Shown: positions 1 through 10,600 of the stretch, in pieces
Numbering within the stretch: the first letter of the stretch is position 1
Layout: each line of letters opens with the position of its first letter
Assembly: GCA_009823505.1 (NCBI GenBank)
Contig: VZQC01013731.1
Location: 1,258,661-1,322,660 of the forward strand
Reading direction: 5' to 3'
Origin: Rhizomys pruinosus
Taxonomy: Eukaryota; Chordata; Mammalia; Rodentia; Spalacidae
Length of the DNA stretch: 64,000 nucleotides
Notes under the pieces: generated by a model
Database searches by the model: none
What the model was told of the DNA's origin: nothing
Seen by the model: the letters and a program-made list of their open reading frames with translations, nothing else
Program-made: the position numbers and the translations under genes

Positions 1-51
<51 letters not shown>
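1..51. repeat. (AG)n microsatellite at window edge
   Basis: 25 uninterrupted AG units; it probably continues upstream of the window. Confidence 0.97.
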
Positions 52-54
<3 letters not shown>

Positions 55-427
55 TGTGACAGATTCAAGACGTCATAGAAACCCTAAGACTTAAGAATCA
101 CTATTCTCACATCCTCTCTGATTTGGGTTAAATAAACTTAAGCCAACAGAATAAGGAGAATAAAAAAACCTCCAATTAACAATAGCACTGTCTGAAAACA
201 CAAGGAACAAGGATTGGCTGCCAGAAAGTAGGAGATTCTGAGTAAAAATAGAATCTTATACATAATAAAAAAAACAAGACTACTTATATACATAACAAAA
301 CTAAAAGTGTGTTCTGTTCTTAGCAAGTAAAAAGCCTAACAGATATAAATAAGGTGATCTTAATTCTAACTTGCTTAGATGCTAAGATTATCTGGATAAG
401 TCAATTTAAGTGTGGCATAGAGAAGTT

Positions 428-568
428 GGGCCTGGTGACACACACCTTTAATCCAAGCAGTTGGGAGGCAGAGGCAGGCATATCTCTGTGAACTGGAGGC
501 CAGCCTGGTCTACATAGTGAGTTCCAGGCCAGTTGGGGCTGCAGGGAGACCCTGTCTAAAAAAAAGTG
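428..568 (+). mobile_element. B1 SINE
   Basis: 7SL-derived B1: a right-hand block with ACACACCTTTAATCC near the 5' end, then GGCCAGCCTGGTCTAC, ending in an A-run after GACCCTGTCT. Moderately diverged. Confidence 0.9.
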
Positions 569-733
569 GCATGGAGATCACCCAGGAAAAGGGCTTATCC
601 AGAAGCTACTGAATCTTTTCTTTCCTCCACCATTTCCTAGGCCTTTCATTTAGAATAAAGCTTCCTTTACTTCACCTAAGGATGTTTTTACCCCAAAGAA
701 GGCAACTTATCTCTGGAAGTAAGCATAAGTCCT

Positions 734-1125
734 GTCCTAGTTTGCTTCTTTGTTGCTGTGGTAAACATTGACCAAAAGAAACTTGAGGAAGGAAAAAGTT
801 TACTTAGGTTAAACTTCCACATCATAGTCACTCACTGAAGGAAGTCAAGGCAGGAACCTGAGGTAGAAACTGAATGAGAGACCATGGAGGGACGCTGCTT
901 ACTTACTGGCTTGCTTCCCCTGGCTTGCTCAGCTACCTTTCTTATACAGTCCAGATCCACCTGTCCTGGGATAGTACTGTCCACAATGGGCTGGGTCCTC
1001 CTAGATCAATTAGCACCCATTAAAATGCCCACAGACTAATCTGATGGAGGAAATTCCTCAATTGAGGTTCCTTTTTCTAGGTATGCCTAGGTTTTGTCAA
1101 GTACATAAAAACTAACCAGTACAAG
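734..1125 (-). repeat. Rodent medium-reiteration repeat
   Basis: Begins AGTTTGCTTCTTTGTTGCTGTGG and ends in an ACTAACCAGTAC segment. Related sequence recurs at 30478-30935 and 38190-38545. I know the family from rodent genomes but will not assign a RepBase name; strand is uncertain. Confidence 0.6.
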
Positions 1126-1424
1126 GCCTACATATAAAACTGGAACTTAACGGTTTTAGTCCACTCAAACTCACACAGAGGAATGACTGTATATTGGTTA
1201 GAACATTTTATTTTCCAATCAAGAGAAAACTCAAACTGAAGGTGTCTGAGCAAAAGGTAAACAAACTGGGATATCATGAGAGGCTTGGATCACTCAAGTG
1301 GCAAGACCAGGGCTCTTTTTCTCTTTCTCTACATATCACCATTGCTTTTCATTCCATTCTCAAGCCACACGGAAGCTGGAAGTTGTAGCTGTGACTTTAT
1401 AGAGAGCTGATATCTCTCAGATAG

Positions 1425-1660
1425 CCGTAATGAAATACTATAGACAAGTAGCTTAAACAACTGTATTTTTCCTCACAGTTCGGGAGCCTGAAAGTTCAGC
1501 AGGGTTGGTTTCTAATGATCCATCTCTCCTTATTGGTTCTCTCTTTCTCTCTTATAATGACACTAGTTCTAGTAAGGGCCTAACCTTTATCACAAATTGA
1601 AAGGGTAGCATCGGTGTAAAGTGTCCACATGGTTGATCACAGAGGCAAAGATCAATTACT
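1425..1660 (+). repeat. Ancient mammalian interspersed repeat remnant
   Basis: AAATACTATAGACAAGTAGC, then TTAAACAACTGTATTTTTCC and a CACAGTT-type segment, resemble an old mammalian MER-type element. A related stretch occurs at 59830-60050. Confidence 0.4.
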
Positions 1661-2661
1661 TAAGCAACACAGAATGCTTTGAGCGAGAAAAAATGGAGTT
1701 GATGCTGGGACATCATATTGAGATAGTGTCCCCTTGATGAGGGAGGACTTGCATCTCTTTAGACAGAAACAGGATGTAGAACCAGAGCTCATAGGAGTTA
1801 AAGGTGGTGCTCTACACTACAGATCCAGGAAGACTATAGACCGTTTCATTATCATCAGCTCTCAGCCTGTTCTATGAATCATAGAACTTTACTAGATAAT
1901 CTCAATTTATTTCAAACTGCTTGGTTTCTCAGAGTCCTACACTAGTTTGACCCAAACAAAATCTAGCTTACAGCTCTATTTAGTAATGTGAAAGAACAAG
2001 ACAATTGAAGACATCCTCTAAATAGGAATTTATTGTTTGGCAAATGTATCTACTAAACTCTGTGCTTCTTGTATGAGACTATTCATCTGCAGTACCCCCA
2101 ACCAATTAGTTTGTGTTGAAATTCCTTTAAGAAAATACCACACTCCCTTCTACACCCTTGCTAATAACTGGTGTAGAATAGTCACAGTGAAATGATGACA
2201 AGTTTATAACTGCTGTCAACCCCACTTCAAATAGGTATAGTATTAGGAATTGTAATGTGTGTTACAGTAGTAGGAACGTAATGAATGTCGGGGTGGGTTT
2301 TTGTTGTTTCTCAGAATTTGGAGGCTCTTCCCATGCTTGGTAAACCCACTATCATGTGATGAAGAATGGCCCAACTCTCATTACGTCAATTGAAAATGAA
2401 AAAAAAAAAAGAAGAAGAAAATGAAAGACATAAAGGACTCAACCCCTATCCTAGGCCTTTGGCATGAAGGTCATGTATGCGGACCTCAATCTGATTTGGG
2501 AGAGATGCACTAGGAACTAAGGAATGGGAATACAAATTAATCTGTTAAAACCTACTCTCCAGAATTCATTTCACTTGTGACATCTAGTGTTTAGTCATGG
2601 TACTGGCAGCACTCTACCCAGACCATTTGTAAGGAATGACCTATCTCAAAAAGCAAAAATC

Positions 2662-2886
2662 AGGGGCTGGAGAGATTGCTCAGTGGTTAAGACCATTGGC
2701 TGCTCTTGCAGAAGACTTGGGGTTCTAGTCCCAGCACCCTCATGCTGGTTAACAAACTGTTGGTAACTCCAGCTCAGGGGATCTGATGCCCTCTTCTGTC
2801 TTCTGAGGGCATTGCATAGCACCAGTGCGCTTATGTACACACGCATGCAATACACTCATACACATAAAATAAAAATAAAATAAAAC
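2662..2886 (+). mobile_element. B2/B3-type SINE
   Basis: Starts GGGGCTGGAGAGATTGCTCA, has tRNA-like A and B box positions and an AAATAAAAT tail. Older form without the internal duplication seen in young copies. Confidence 0.9.
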
Positions 2887-2904
2887 CCCACAAAATCACA
2901 ACAA

Positions 2905-3112
2905 ATTTACTTAAAAATTATTTATTATTATTTTTATGTGTATGAGTGTACTGTCTGCATGTAGGTTGGTACACCGGGAGGTCGGAAGAGGGTGTCTGTC
3001 TCCCCTGGAACTAGAATTAAAGACGGTTCTTTTGTGGGTGCTAGGAATCGAACCCAGGTCCTCTGCAAGAGTAGTTGGTGCTCTTAACTGCTGAGCCATC
3101 TCTCCAGCCCCA
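2905..3112 (-). mobile_element. B2/B3-type SINE
   Basis: Inverted copy ending CCATCTCTCCAGCCCC, only about 20 bases after the preceding plus-strand B2, so the two form a potential inverted-repeat hairpin. Confidence 0.9.
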
Positions 3113-3120
3113 ACAAATTA

Positions 3121-3268
3121 ACTTTTTTTTTTGTCTTTTTGAGACAGGGTCTCCCTTTAGTCCCAGCTGGCTTGGTGCTCACTATGTAGATTAGGTGGGC
3201 CTTGAACTCACAGAGATCCATGCTTTCCAAGTGCTAGAATTAAAGGCGTGCACCACCATGCCTGGCCC
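3121..3268 (-). mobile_element. B1 SINE
   Basis: Poly(T), then GAGACAGGGTCTCCC, down to ACCACCATGCCTGGCCC. Confidence 0.9.
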
Positions 3269-4065
3269 AACACATTTACTTTAAAAAGTATAATTGGCTT
3301 CCATTCATGCTAGGGCAGGGCAGCCCACAGAATCAGCCAGAGGCTGGAAGTGTCATTCTGACTCTTGAATTGAGAAGTCTAAAAATGATAAAGGGAATAG
3401 AATTTGCTTCATTGACTCAAGAACTCAGTCTGTTTGAAGGCCTCATTGTTGCTTAAAACCCAGTTCAATCCTTTATAGTCTTGTCTAGCTTAGTGAGAAA
3501 TCTCTATTTCTGCAAACAAAATGAAGGGGCAGGGGGAGCAAGCGAGTGTGGCATATAAGGTAATTAAAACTTAATGGAGGCATTCATCTTTGCCAAATGC
3601 AAGAAAAGGAAAGACTAAATATTGACTACTAGACTTTGCAACGGAGGTCCTGTGGTGTAAAAAAAAAGTCAGTGGTGGTCAAGAGCCAACTTGCTGTATC
3701 GGCTGTGACTTAACCTCAGTTGAAGAGGGAGTAAAAGAGAATCAAAAGTGCCAACTTCTTTTTCAGGCATTTTGTTATAAAGAACAAAATGGGGTTGTGA
3801 TGGACTGAAATCAGGGAAGTTTTCAGCGTTTGCAGTGGTAGTCGTCTCAGCACATTTATCTACTAACGGGGAAGATGCAACGCACACAGAAAAGCACGAT
3901 GTAAAAAGAACCAGAGCTAAGTCCTCAGCTGAACAAATGAATGAAACTTTGGTGCTCCGAAGAACAGGCAAAGCAGCTGCTAGAACACACCAGGGCTCAC
4001 TAAATGTTGGCTGTTATTTCCAATTTTTCACATTTCGAATAAACATATTTACAAAACAATGCCTT
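3269..4065. other. Unique intergenic sequence
   Basis: No repeat or gene recognised. Short open frames on both strands (3669-3971 minus, 3835-4158 plus) overlap one another, resemble nothing I know, and the plus one runs into a microsatellite. Confidence 0.5.
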
Positions 4066-4066
4066 A

Positions 4067-4127
4067 ACTATACATACATACATACATACATACATACATA
4101 CATACATACACAGACAGACAGACATAC
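4067..4127. repeat. (CATA)n / (CAGA)n microsatellite
   Basis: About ten tetranucleotide CATA units run into four CAGA-type units. Confidence 0.95.
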
Positions 4128-4261
4128 GGCTCTGAAGGCTAGAATCATCATTAAATAGTAGTCCTATCACTTGGACAAGTCACGTTTCTTGGGGAATGGG
4201 GGTTGACGTCCACTGAAGGATGGGACGGATATTAACGCCTGCTTCAAAAGTTTGTTTGCAG

Positions 4262-4416
4262 GCGGAAAAAAGATTCGTCGTGGTGCACACTTTTAATCTC
4301 AGAAGTTGGGAGGCAGAGATCGGTGGATCTCTGTGAGACTGAGCCAGCCTGGTCTACATAAATGAGTTCCAGGTTAGGTGAGGCTACAAGGAGGTCCTGT
4401 CTCGAAAAAAAAAAAC
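4262..4416 (+). mobile_element. B1 SINE
   Basis: GTGGTGCACACTTTTAATCTC to GTCCTGTCTCG and a poly(A). It abuts the upstream edge of the Spdl1 CpG island. Confidence 0.85.
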
Positions 4417-4544
4417 TAACCACCGTACCTACTGCGGATATTTCTGAAGACAAACAAAACTCGAAACAAGCCACTTAAACGCAGATACCTAGCAAACGCC
4501 CAGGAACGCAACCCTAAGCAGAACCCACTAACGCGAAAGCAAGA

Positions 4545-5050
4545 AAACCAAAGAGCGCAATTCGCGCCTGCGCAGTTGTCGGGAGGAGGCGGGCGTCGAG
4601 CCCGGAAGGCCCTCCGCGGGTTCTCGCCTGCGGATTGGGCGGAACATCTCGTGAGAAGTGATGGTTCTCGAGAGAACTGCATTCAAAAAGTACTAGCGGG
4701 GTCCCGGTGAATGAATGGACACTTATTGATGTAGTCAGGTGGGTTTGGTTGCAAGAGTCGCTGGTTCCCGGTGCTCCCGAGTCCGGCTCTGGCTGCAGCA
4801 ATCGGGAAGACTGAGGACTGAGGTAAGGGGAGCAGATGGCGGGGAGAACCGGGCCAGGGACACCGGGCGGTCTCAGGCGGAACGTCTGCTCTCTTGGAAT
4901 CCGGTGTTCCCTTGAGCCGGCTTCCGGGTCGGCCTCCGTTTTCCGTTGCACCGTTGCGCTGCCAGCAGGTGCTGGTGAATTCGGACCCCTAGGGTCCTTA
5001 AGCCTCAGAATGCTGGGGCTACTGGATCTTCGTGGTCCAGTACGGTAACC
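4545..5050 (+). promoter_or_regulatory. Spdl1: CpG island promoter of Spdl1
   Basis: CpG dinucleotides are dense here and rare on both sides. An NRF1-like palindrome CGCGCCTGCGCA lies at 4563-4574 (one base off consensus). An inverted CCAAT (ATTGG) is at 4634-4638, followed by the GC/E2F-like GGGCGGAA. TTCAAA at 4682-4687 is the reverse of TTTGAA, the CHR element typical of G2/M genes. No TATA box is visible. A CpG-island, TATA-less promoter with CHR-like and CCAAT elements fits a mitotic gene. The transcription start is not determined; I infer about 4690-4720. Confidence 0.75.
4700..4822 (+). other. Spdl1: Spdl1 exon 1, noncoding 5' UTR (start approximate)
   Basis: The sequence ends GACTGAG and is followed by the strong donor GTAAGG at 4823, inside the CpG island and upstream of the exon that carries the ATG. 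A second possible donor, CAG|GTGGGT, lies at 4730. The exon holds short ATG-initiated frames but nothing resembling Spindly, so it is treated as untranslated leader. The 5' boundary is a guess. Confidence 0.65.
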
Positions 5051-5654
5051 CCTAGCCACTGTTGCAGCCCGAATTAACTGCAAATGTAAAATGCGTCCTG
5101 GATTGTAAAGGTAATATTAAAAGACACTAATTTTTACAATGATTACAGACAGCATTGATATTTTGGGTATATTGAGTTAAATATTTTTTTCACCCGTGAT
5201 TACTTTGGAAAATGTGGCTCCTAGAAAGCTTAAAACCCCATATGTAGCTTTTATTATTGTTTCTGTTGTAAGAGTAATTTCACCAGAGAAGACCACTCAG
5301 ACACAAAATGATGCCTGTAGAAAGTCTGGTCAGCTGATGACGACGCATACATTCTCCAGTGTGTAGCTAAGAGCTAAAACTGAGGAGCTTTTATATAGAA
5401 GAATCATTCAGGGACGGAAACCCCCTCTAATAATTTCTATTCTTTAAAAGAAAGCCAAGCATAAAGTATGGAAGCCATGAATTCAAGTTCGAATAAATTT
5501 CCAAGCAACTGGGTACACGGCCAACTGTTCTCAGTTTACACTCTGGTTTAGCTGTGTGTTGGCACCTCAGTGTCAGACTCATCCTAGTCAGTTTCTATGC
5601 CATCAGTTTTAATGTTCTCAGTCTTGTTAGAGGCCTTTTGGTGTTCTTACTGTA

Positions 5655-5765
5655 TAGTCGAGATGTTAAACTTGTTCACATTTATGCAGCCAGTAAGTGG
5701 TAGGGGTGGGCCAAGAACTCAGGAAGTTTGATTCCTAGAGCTTCCTGTCACCTTAATCCTTATAT
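5655..5765. repeat. MIR-like remnant in Spdl1 intron 1
   Basis: GCAGCCAGTAAGTGGTAGGG and the flanking text recall the conserved MIR core. The rest of 5050-6260 shows nothing recognisable. Confidence 0.4.
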
Positions 5766-6257
5766 GGACCGTGGGTGGAGAGGGGTTGGATCGAAAAGCG
5801 ATTCCCACTCCAGGCTTTGGAGTCCAACTCTAATTCTCAGGTCATTTAGCCACTGACTTGCATCTCTCAGCATTCTGTCAAACCTGTTCCAGGCTTTGTG
5901 TACACCAGAACAGTTACCAGTGACCTGTATTAATTCAAATTCAGCGATCAATTCTTAATCCTCACCCAAAACTTAGCAGCGCTTGCCATGAAACATGTCC
6001 ACCTCCTGAAGAAACTTTATTGGCTTTCAGAACACGACATGCTCTTAGTTTTCCACTTACTCCACAGGTGATACCTTTGTGCACTCTGTTGTCTTCCTTC
6101 TAACAACATTCAGTCCTTAGTCTTGTCTTTAATTATGCTCATCTGGAGATAAGCAGTCCCAGAGACTTAATGTTGGCAGCATCCAATTTTGTATTTTCAA
6201 GTCCAGATTCCTCCTAGCTATGTATTCAACTGCTTAGACTTGCTGTACCCCAAATGT

Positions 6258-6428
6258 GAATTCTTTTTTTGTTTGTTTGTTTTTGGTCTTTTGGAGACAG
6301 GGTCTCCCTTTAGTCCCGGCTGGCCTGAAACTCGCCGTGTAGACCAGGCTGGCCTTGAATTCACAAAGATCTGCCTGCCTCTGCCTCCCGAGTACTGGGA
6401 TTAAAGGTGTGCACCACTATGCCAGGCT
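6258..6428 (-). mobile_element. B1 SINE
   Basis: (TTTG)n tail, GGTCTTTTGGAGACAGGG, through to CACCACTATGCCAGGC. Confidence 0.9.
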
Positions 6429-6435
6429 TAAAAAC

Positions 6436-6528
6436 TGTTCTTAGCTGCCATGTAGGTGCTGGGAATCGAACCCAGGTCCTCTGCAAGAGAAGTTGGTGCT
6501 GTTAACTGCTGAGCCATCTCTCCAGCCC
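6436..6528 (-). mobile_element. B2-type SINE, 5' fragment only
   Basis: From TTAGCTGCCATGTAGGTGCT to CCATCTCTCCAGCCCC, directly joined to the B1 upstream. The same B1-then-partial-B2 fusion occurs at 37229-37474. Confidence 0.85.
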
Positions 6529-6574
6529 CAAAATGTGAATTCTTAATTTTTGTTCATTCCCGTGTAGTTTGTTG

Positions 6575-6728
6575 TTAATGTTGTTGTTCTTTAGTCAGGG
6601 TCTCACTGTTTAGCCCTGGCTGGCTTGGAATTTGTTTTGTAGACCAAAGGCTTGTTTTGAACTCACTGAGATCCGTCTGCCTCTCCAGAGTGCTGGGATT
6701 AAAGGTGTGCATCACCATGCCCAACCCT
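6575..6728 (-). mobile_element. B1 SINE, diverged
   Basis: CAGGGTCTCACTGTTTAGCC to CACCATGCCCAACCC. Confidence 0.85.
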
Positions 6729-7069
6729 GTAATATTTTTTATATCAGTCCCTCCTCAGAGGGAGTACAAGTTGTTCAGGCCAGAAGCCTTAGATTCACTT
6801 TTTTACTTTTGAATACATGGCTGAATCCATTTGTCAGAAAATTATATTGACTTTGCAACAAATTATTTGCAGAATTTTGTCATTTCTCAGCACCTCCTGA
6901 GCTACTGCCAGTCAGAGACATTGTCTTCCAAATCAGGAGTAAAATTGTAAAAATCCTTTGTTTTGTGTGACAGTATTGTTGTATCTATGTTTCTTTTATT
7001 GATATCGTTGTTTCTAGTTAAGCTCAATAATTGTATTTCCTATTCAGTAGGCTGAAAATAGAAAACAAC

Positions 7070-7225
7070 ATGGAGGCAGACATCACAGACCTTCGAAGTA
7101 AGCTCAAAGAGTGTGAAAGAGAGAGACTACAAGCTGCACAATATGGTTTACAGCTTTTGGAGAGGCAAACCGAATTGCAGAACCAGGTGGACAAGTGTCA
7201 TGATGAGATGATGACAATGACTGAG
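7070..7225 (+). CDS. Spdl1: Spdl1 exon 2 (first coding exon), residues 1-52
   Basis: The ATG at 7070 has A at -3 and G at +4, a good Kozak context, and opens the Spindly N terminus MEADITDLRSKL. The exon carries the CC1 box (AAQYG, residues 22-26) and the heptad-rich start of the first coiled coil. The acceptor is a tandem CAGTAG at 7045-7050, so the exon can start at 7048 or 7051, which affects only the 5' UTR. The donor is GTAGGA at 7226, and the exon ends on a codon boundary after TMTE. A longer upstream reading frame from 7031 lies partly in the intron and is not the start. Confidence 0.97.
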
Positions 7226-7636
7226 GTAGGACCTGGACTCACCATTTACAAAGATGTGCTCAGTGTTGAAGACTTGTTTTACCTGGCAGTTGTTTATTCT
7301 TCCTAACATGCTGTTTTGAGTGTGAAGAGCAAGTGTTACTTGCTCCCTTTACCAAATTTATAACCGTTTTTTTTTATTATTCCATTATTATTCCATTCTC
7401 CACTTAGGTGGCCTTTCTGTTTTAGGGCTTCAAACAGCATCTAAATGTGCTGTGACATTTCACCAAGCTTTTAATTCTTCCCTGAAGCTTAAAAGTTAGA
7501 ATATTAGCTGGCGTGGTTGCACACACCTTTAATCCCTATTGCTTGGGAGGCAGAGGCTGGCCTTGTAAGTTCAAGGCCAGCCTGATCTACTTAGTGAGTT
7601 CCAGGCCAGCTGGGACTAAAAGGGAGACCCTGTATT

Positions 7637-7694
<58 letters not shown>

Positions 7695-10600
7695 ATAGCT
7701 CATCAAATTTAGGTGTTTGCCATCTTGTAAAATAGAGCTTTGTGTGTGTGGGGGGGGGATAATGTGAATAATTCCAGCCTTTTCTTAGTTTCTTTGTGTT
7801 TTATTTGTTGAAATATTTTATTATTTTACCATGTTTTCATTCTAGTAGTCAGTTTGTAGACATTTCTCAGATAACAACAATCTGAAAATGAAAAGGAGAA
7901 ATACTGACTATAATTTTATCTATTCTACTTGGGTCGTCCCCCCCCCCCCATAGATACCAGTAGAGCATTTCAGTATCAATTACTAGTGCTTACTGTGGAA
8001 ATTTAAGTGCTAGTAAATCTTGCTTGCATTGTTTTCTTTCAGCAGAGGTTGCTCATAGCCATGCAATACGCTCTTTATCCTTCCTTGATCATGCGCAGAA
8101 GCAATTACTATACTGCTAGCATGCCTTTAACACACAGTAGTCCTTCCCGCTTTGCTTTCCTGTAGACTACTGCTGTCCATAAATAATATATAGAAAATCC
8201 TATAAATAAATCATTTCTAAGTCTGAAATTGTGTGCTGTTCTGAGTATTGCTATAAAATCTGGTGCATCCTGGGACATGCTTCACTGTCCAGGATCACCT
8301 GAAGCAGATGCTGCTCCTCTCCATGCTTGTCAGGTCATTGACAGCCTAACACTATGTGATAATACCTGTTATACACCACACTTCATCTCATCACATTGTA
8401 TTATCCCCCATCATCAGAAGAATGAAGATAGAAGAGGAAGACTTTGGGAGAAAAGTCATGAACTCACTATGTAGAACAGGCTGGCCTTGAACTCACAAAG
8501 ATCCGCCTGCCTCTGCCTCCCGAGTGCTGGGATTAAAGGCGTGCACCACCACACCCAGCATACTTCCCTTTTTTTAATATGTTATGTCCTTAATTTCTTT
8601 TTTTTTTAAGTTATAATTTGATTTGATTTTAGTATTTCTTTTTTTTAATTTTTAAAAGAATTTTATTTTTATGTGTATGAATGTACTGTCTGCATGTAGG
8701 TTTGTGCACCTGTATTGTGCAATGCCATGGAGGTCAGAAGAGGGCATCAGATTCCCTTGGAACTGGAATTAAAGACAGTTCTCAGCTGCCATGTGGGTGC
8801 TGGGGATCGAACCCGGGTCCTCTGCAAGAGCAGTCGGCGCTCTTAACCACTAGGCTGTCTCTCCAGCCTCGTCCTTAATTTCTTATTGTGTGTAAAATTA
8901 CAGTTTATCATAGGGTAAAACACACACAACACACAAAGCACAGTATATATAGGGTTTAGTGCTATTGAGGATTTAGCATCAGCGGGGGTTCCTAGAATAT
9001 CTTCACTTTAGATAAGATGCAAATTGGGACATCTGGTATCCACTAGCATTTCCTGCTGTTGCTTTGGGAGTTTGTTCATACATCAGTTTGTCTAGAATAC
9101 CTACTCTCAGCCTGCATCTGCCCTTAGTACCAATTGCTGTGGTGTAATTGCTGAGTTATGTGCTTGCATGTTTTATCCATTACTAGTGATATTAACTTGG
9201 CATATTTGCTAGCTTCTTAGGTATGTATGGAATGAATAGACACTGGAGAGGTTAAATGCCTTTGTAAAATGGTTACATCGTTTCTGGTCTTTTGCTGCCA
9301 AAGGTCTCTTAGGTTTTCTTGTCTCTCAGATGGATTCTACTTTGGGAAATACTGTTTACTAAACTAACTTAGTTTCGTAATAAGTCAAGTGACTATCTTT
9401 TGATCAGCATGAAATACACAGTACATTTTTAGCCAAGAGCAAGAATTTTTAAGGAAAAATGATACTCATCATTGTGAGGTTTGTTCAGATTTGAGAATCC
9501 AGAGAGTGCCTCCTCCGATACTTGTTTCAAGTGCTGGTTTAAGAGCACCAGAGAATTCAAACTGGGAAATGGAAATTGGTCATTTTCTGGAACCTAGTGT
9601 CTTTCCTTTCTTCAGTGTGGCTGTTTTGAAACTATTGTCTTATAATAGACTTTTTGGATTAAGACTTTTATGCATTAAGACTGATTGGCAGGGATGGGTT
9701 AGTCCCCAGATGCTACATTTTTAAAAAGCTAGATGTGGTCGCCTTAGTTGCAAAGACTGGTGAATCCCTGGAGCTTGGCTTGCTGGTCATCTTGGACTAC
9801 TTGGGTGGTCCCAGGCCATTGAGTGACACTGTCCCCTAAATAAGGTGGCTTATACCTGAGGAACAGTGTTTAGAAATGATACCTGAGGTTGTCATCTATC
9901 CTCCGCAAGCACACGCATATATGCCCCACCATAGAAACAAAATACTACTACTAGTTATTCCCAATTTAACATATGTTTATTTCTTGGACAGCGGCAAATA
10001 TGTGAACTAGTTTAAGGTGATAGCTGATTAAATATAATGGCTGTAAGTTTCTTTTTTCAATGTAACTGAATTGTAATTGAATTTGTTTTCAGAATTATGA
10101 ACAAGAAAAATACACTCTTCAGAGAGAAGTTGAGCTCAAGAGTCGGATGTTAGAAAGTTTGAGCTGTGAATGTGAAGCCATTAAACAACAACAAAAAATG
10201 CAGCTGGAGCAATTAGAAATGCAGCTGAAGAGAAGCCATGGGCAGGAAGTGGATGATCTGAAAAATAAGGTTTGGACAGCTGCGTGTATCAGAGCAAAAT
10301 ATCCCATGCTTGCATAGCTGTCTGTAAACGTTAGATGCTAGATTTTCTTAAGTACTAGCTCCATAAAGCAGTCAAGATAAGTTTTCTGTATCTTAATATT
10401 GGGTTGTAGAAACACTGAGAAACAAGTTATTGAAGGGACTTGTATAAATAGCCTTCTAATTCCATATAGTGATTTAATTTTGGAAGCTGGATATTTGTGG
10501 TAGGGTTAGTGAACAATATGGCTTCCTTACCATGTGTAATGTGGGGTCCTTTCCTATAGTTAGTCTTGCTCTTTGTTCTGCAGTACAAACTTGTCCTGCC

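Noticed and set aside
2662..2740. tRNA-like A and B boxes
   Set aside because: They belong to the tRNA-derived head of B2 SINEs. No cloverleaf gene is intact.
3669..4158. Overlapping plus and minus frames of about 100 codons upstream of Spdl1
   Set aside because: No recognisable family and no splice signals. The plus frame runs into the CATA microsatellite and the two exclude each other.
4514..5083. 189-codon minus-strand frame across the CpG island
   Set aside because: GC-rich DNA has few stops. It overlaps the Spdl1 promoter and exon 1, resembles no known protein, and has no splice or poly(A) context.
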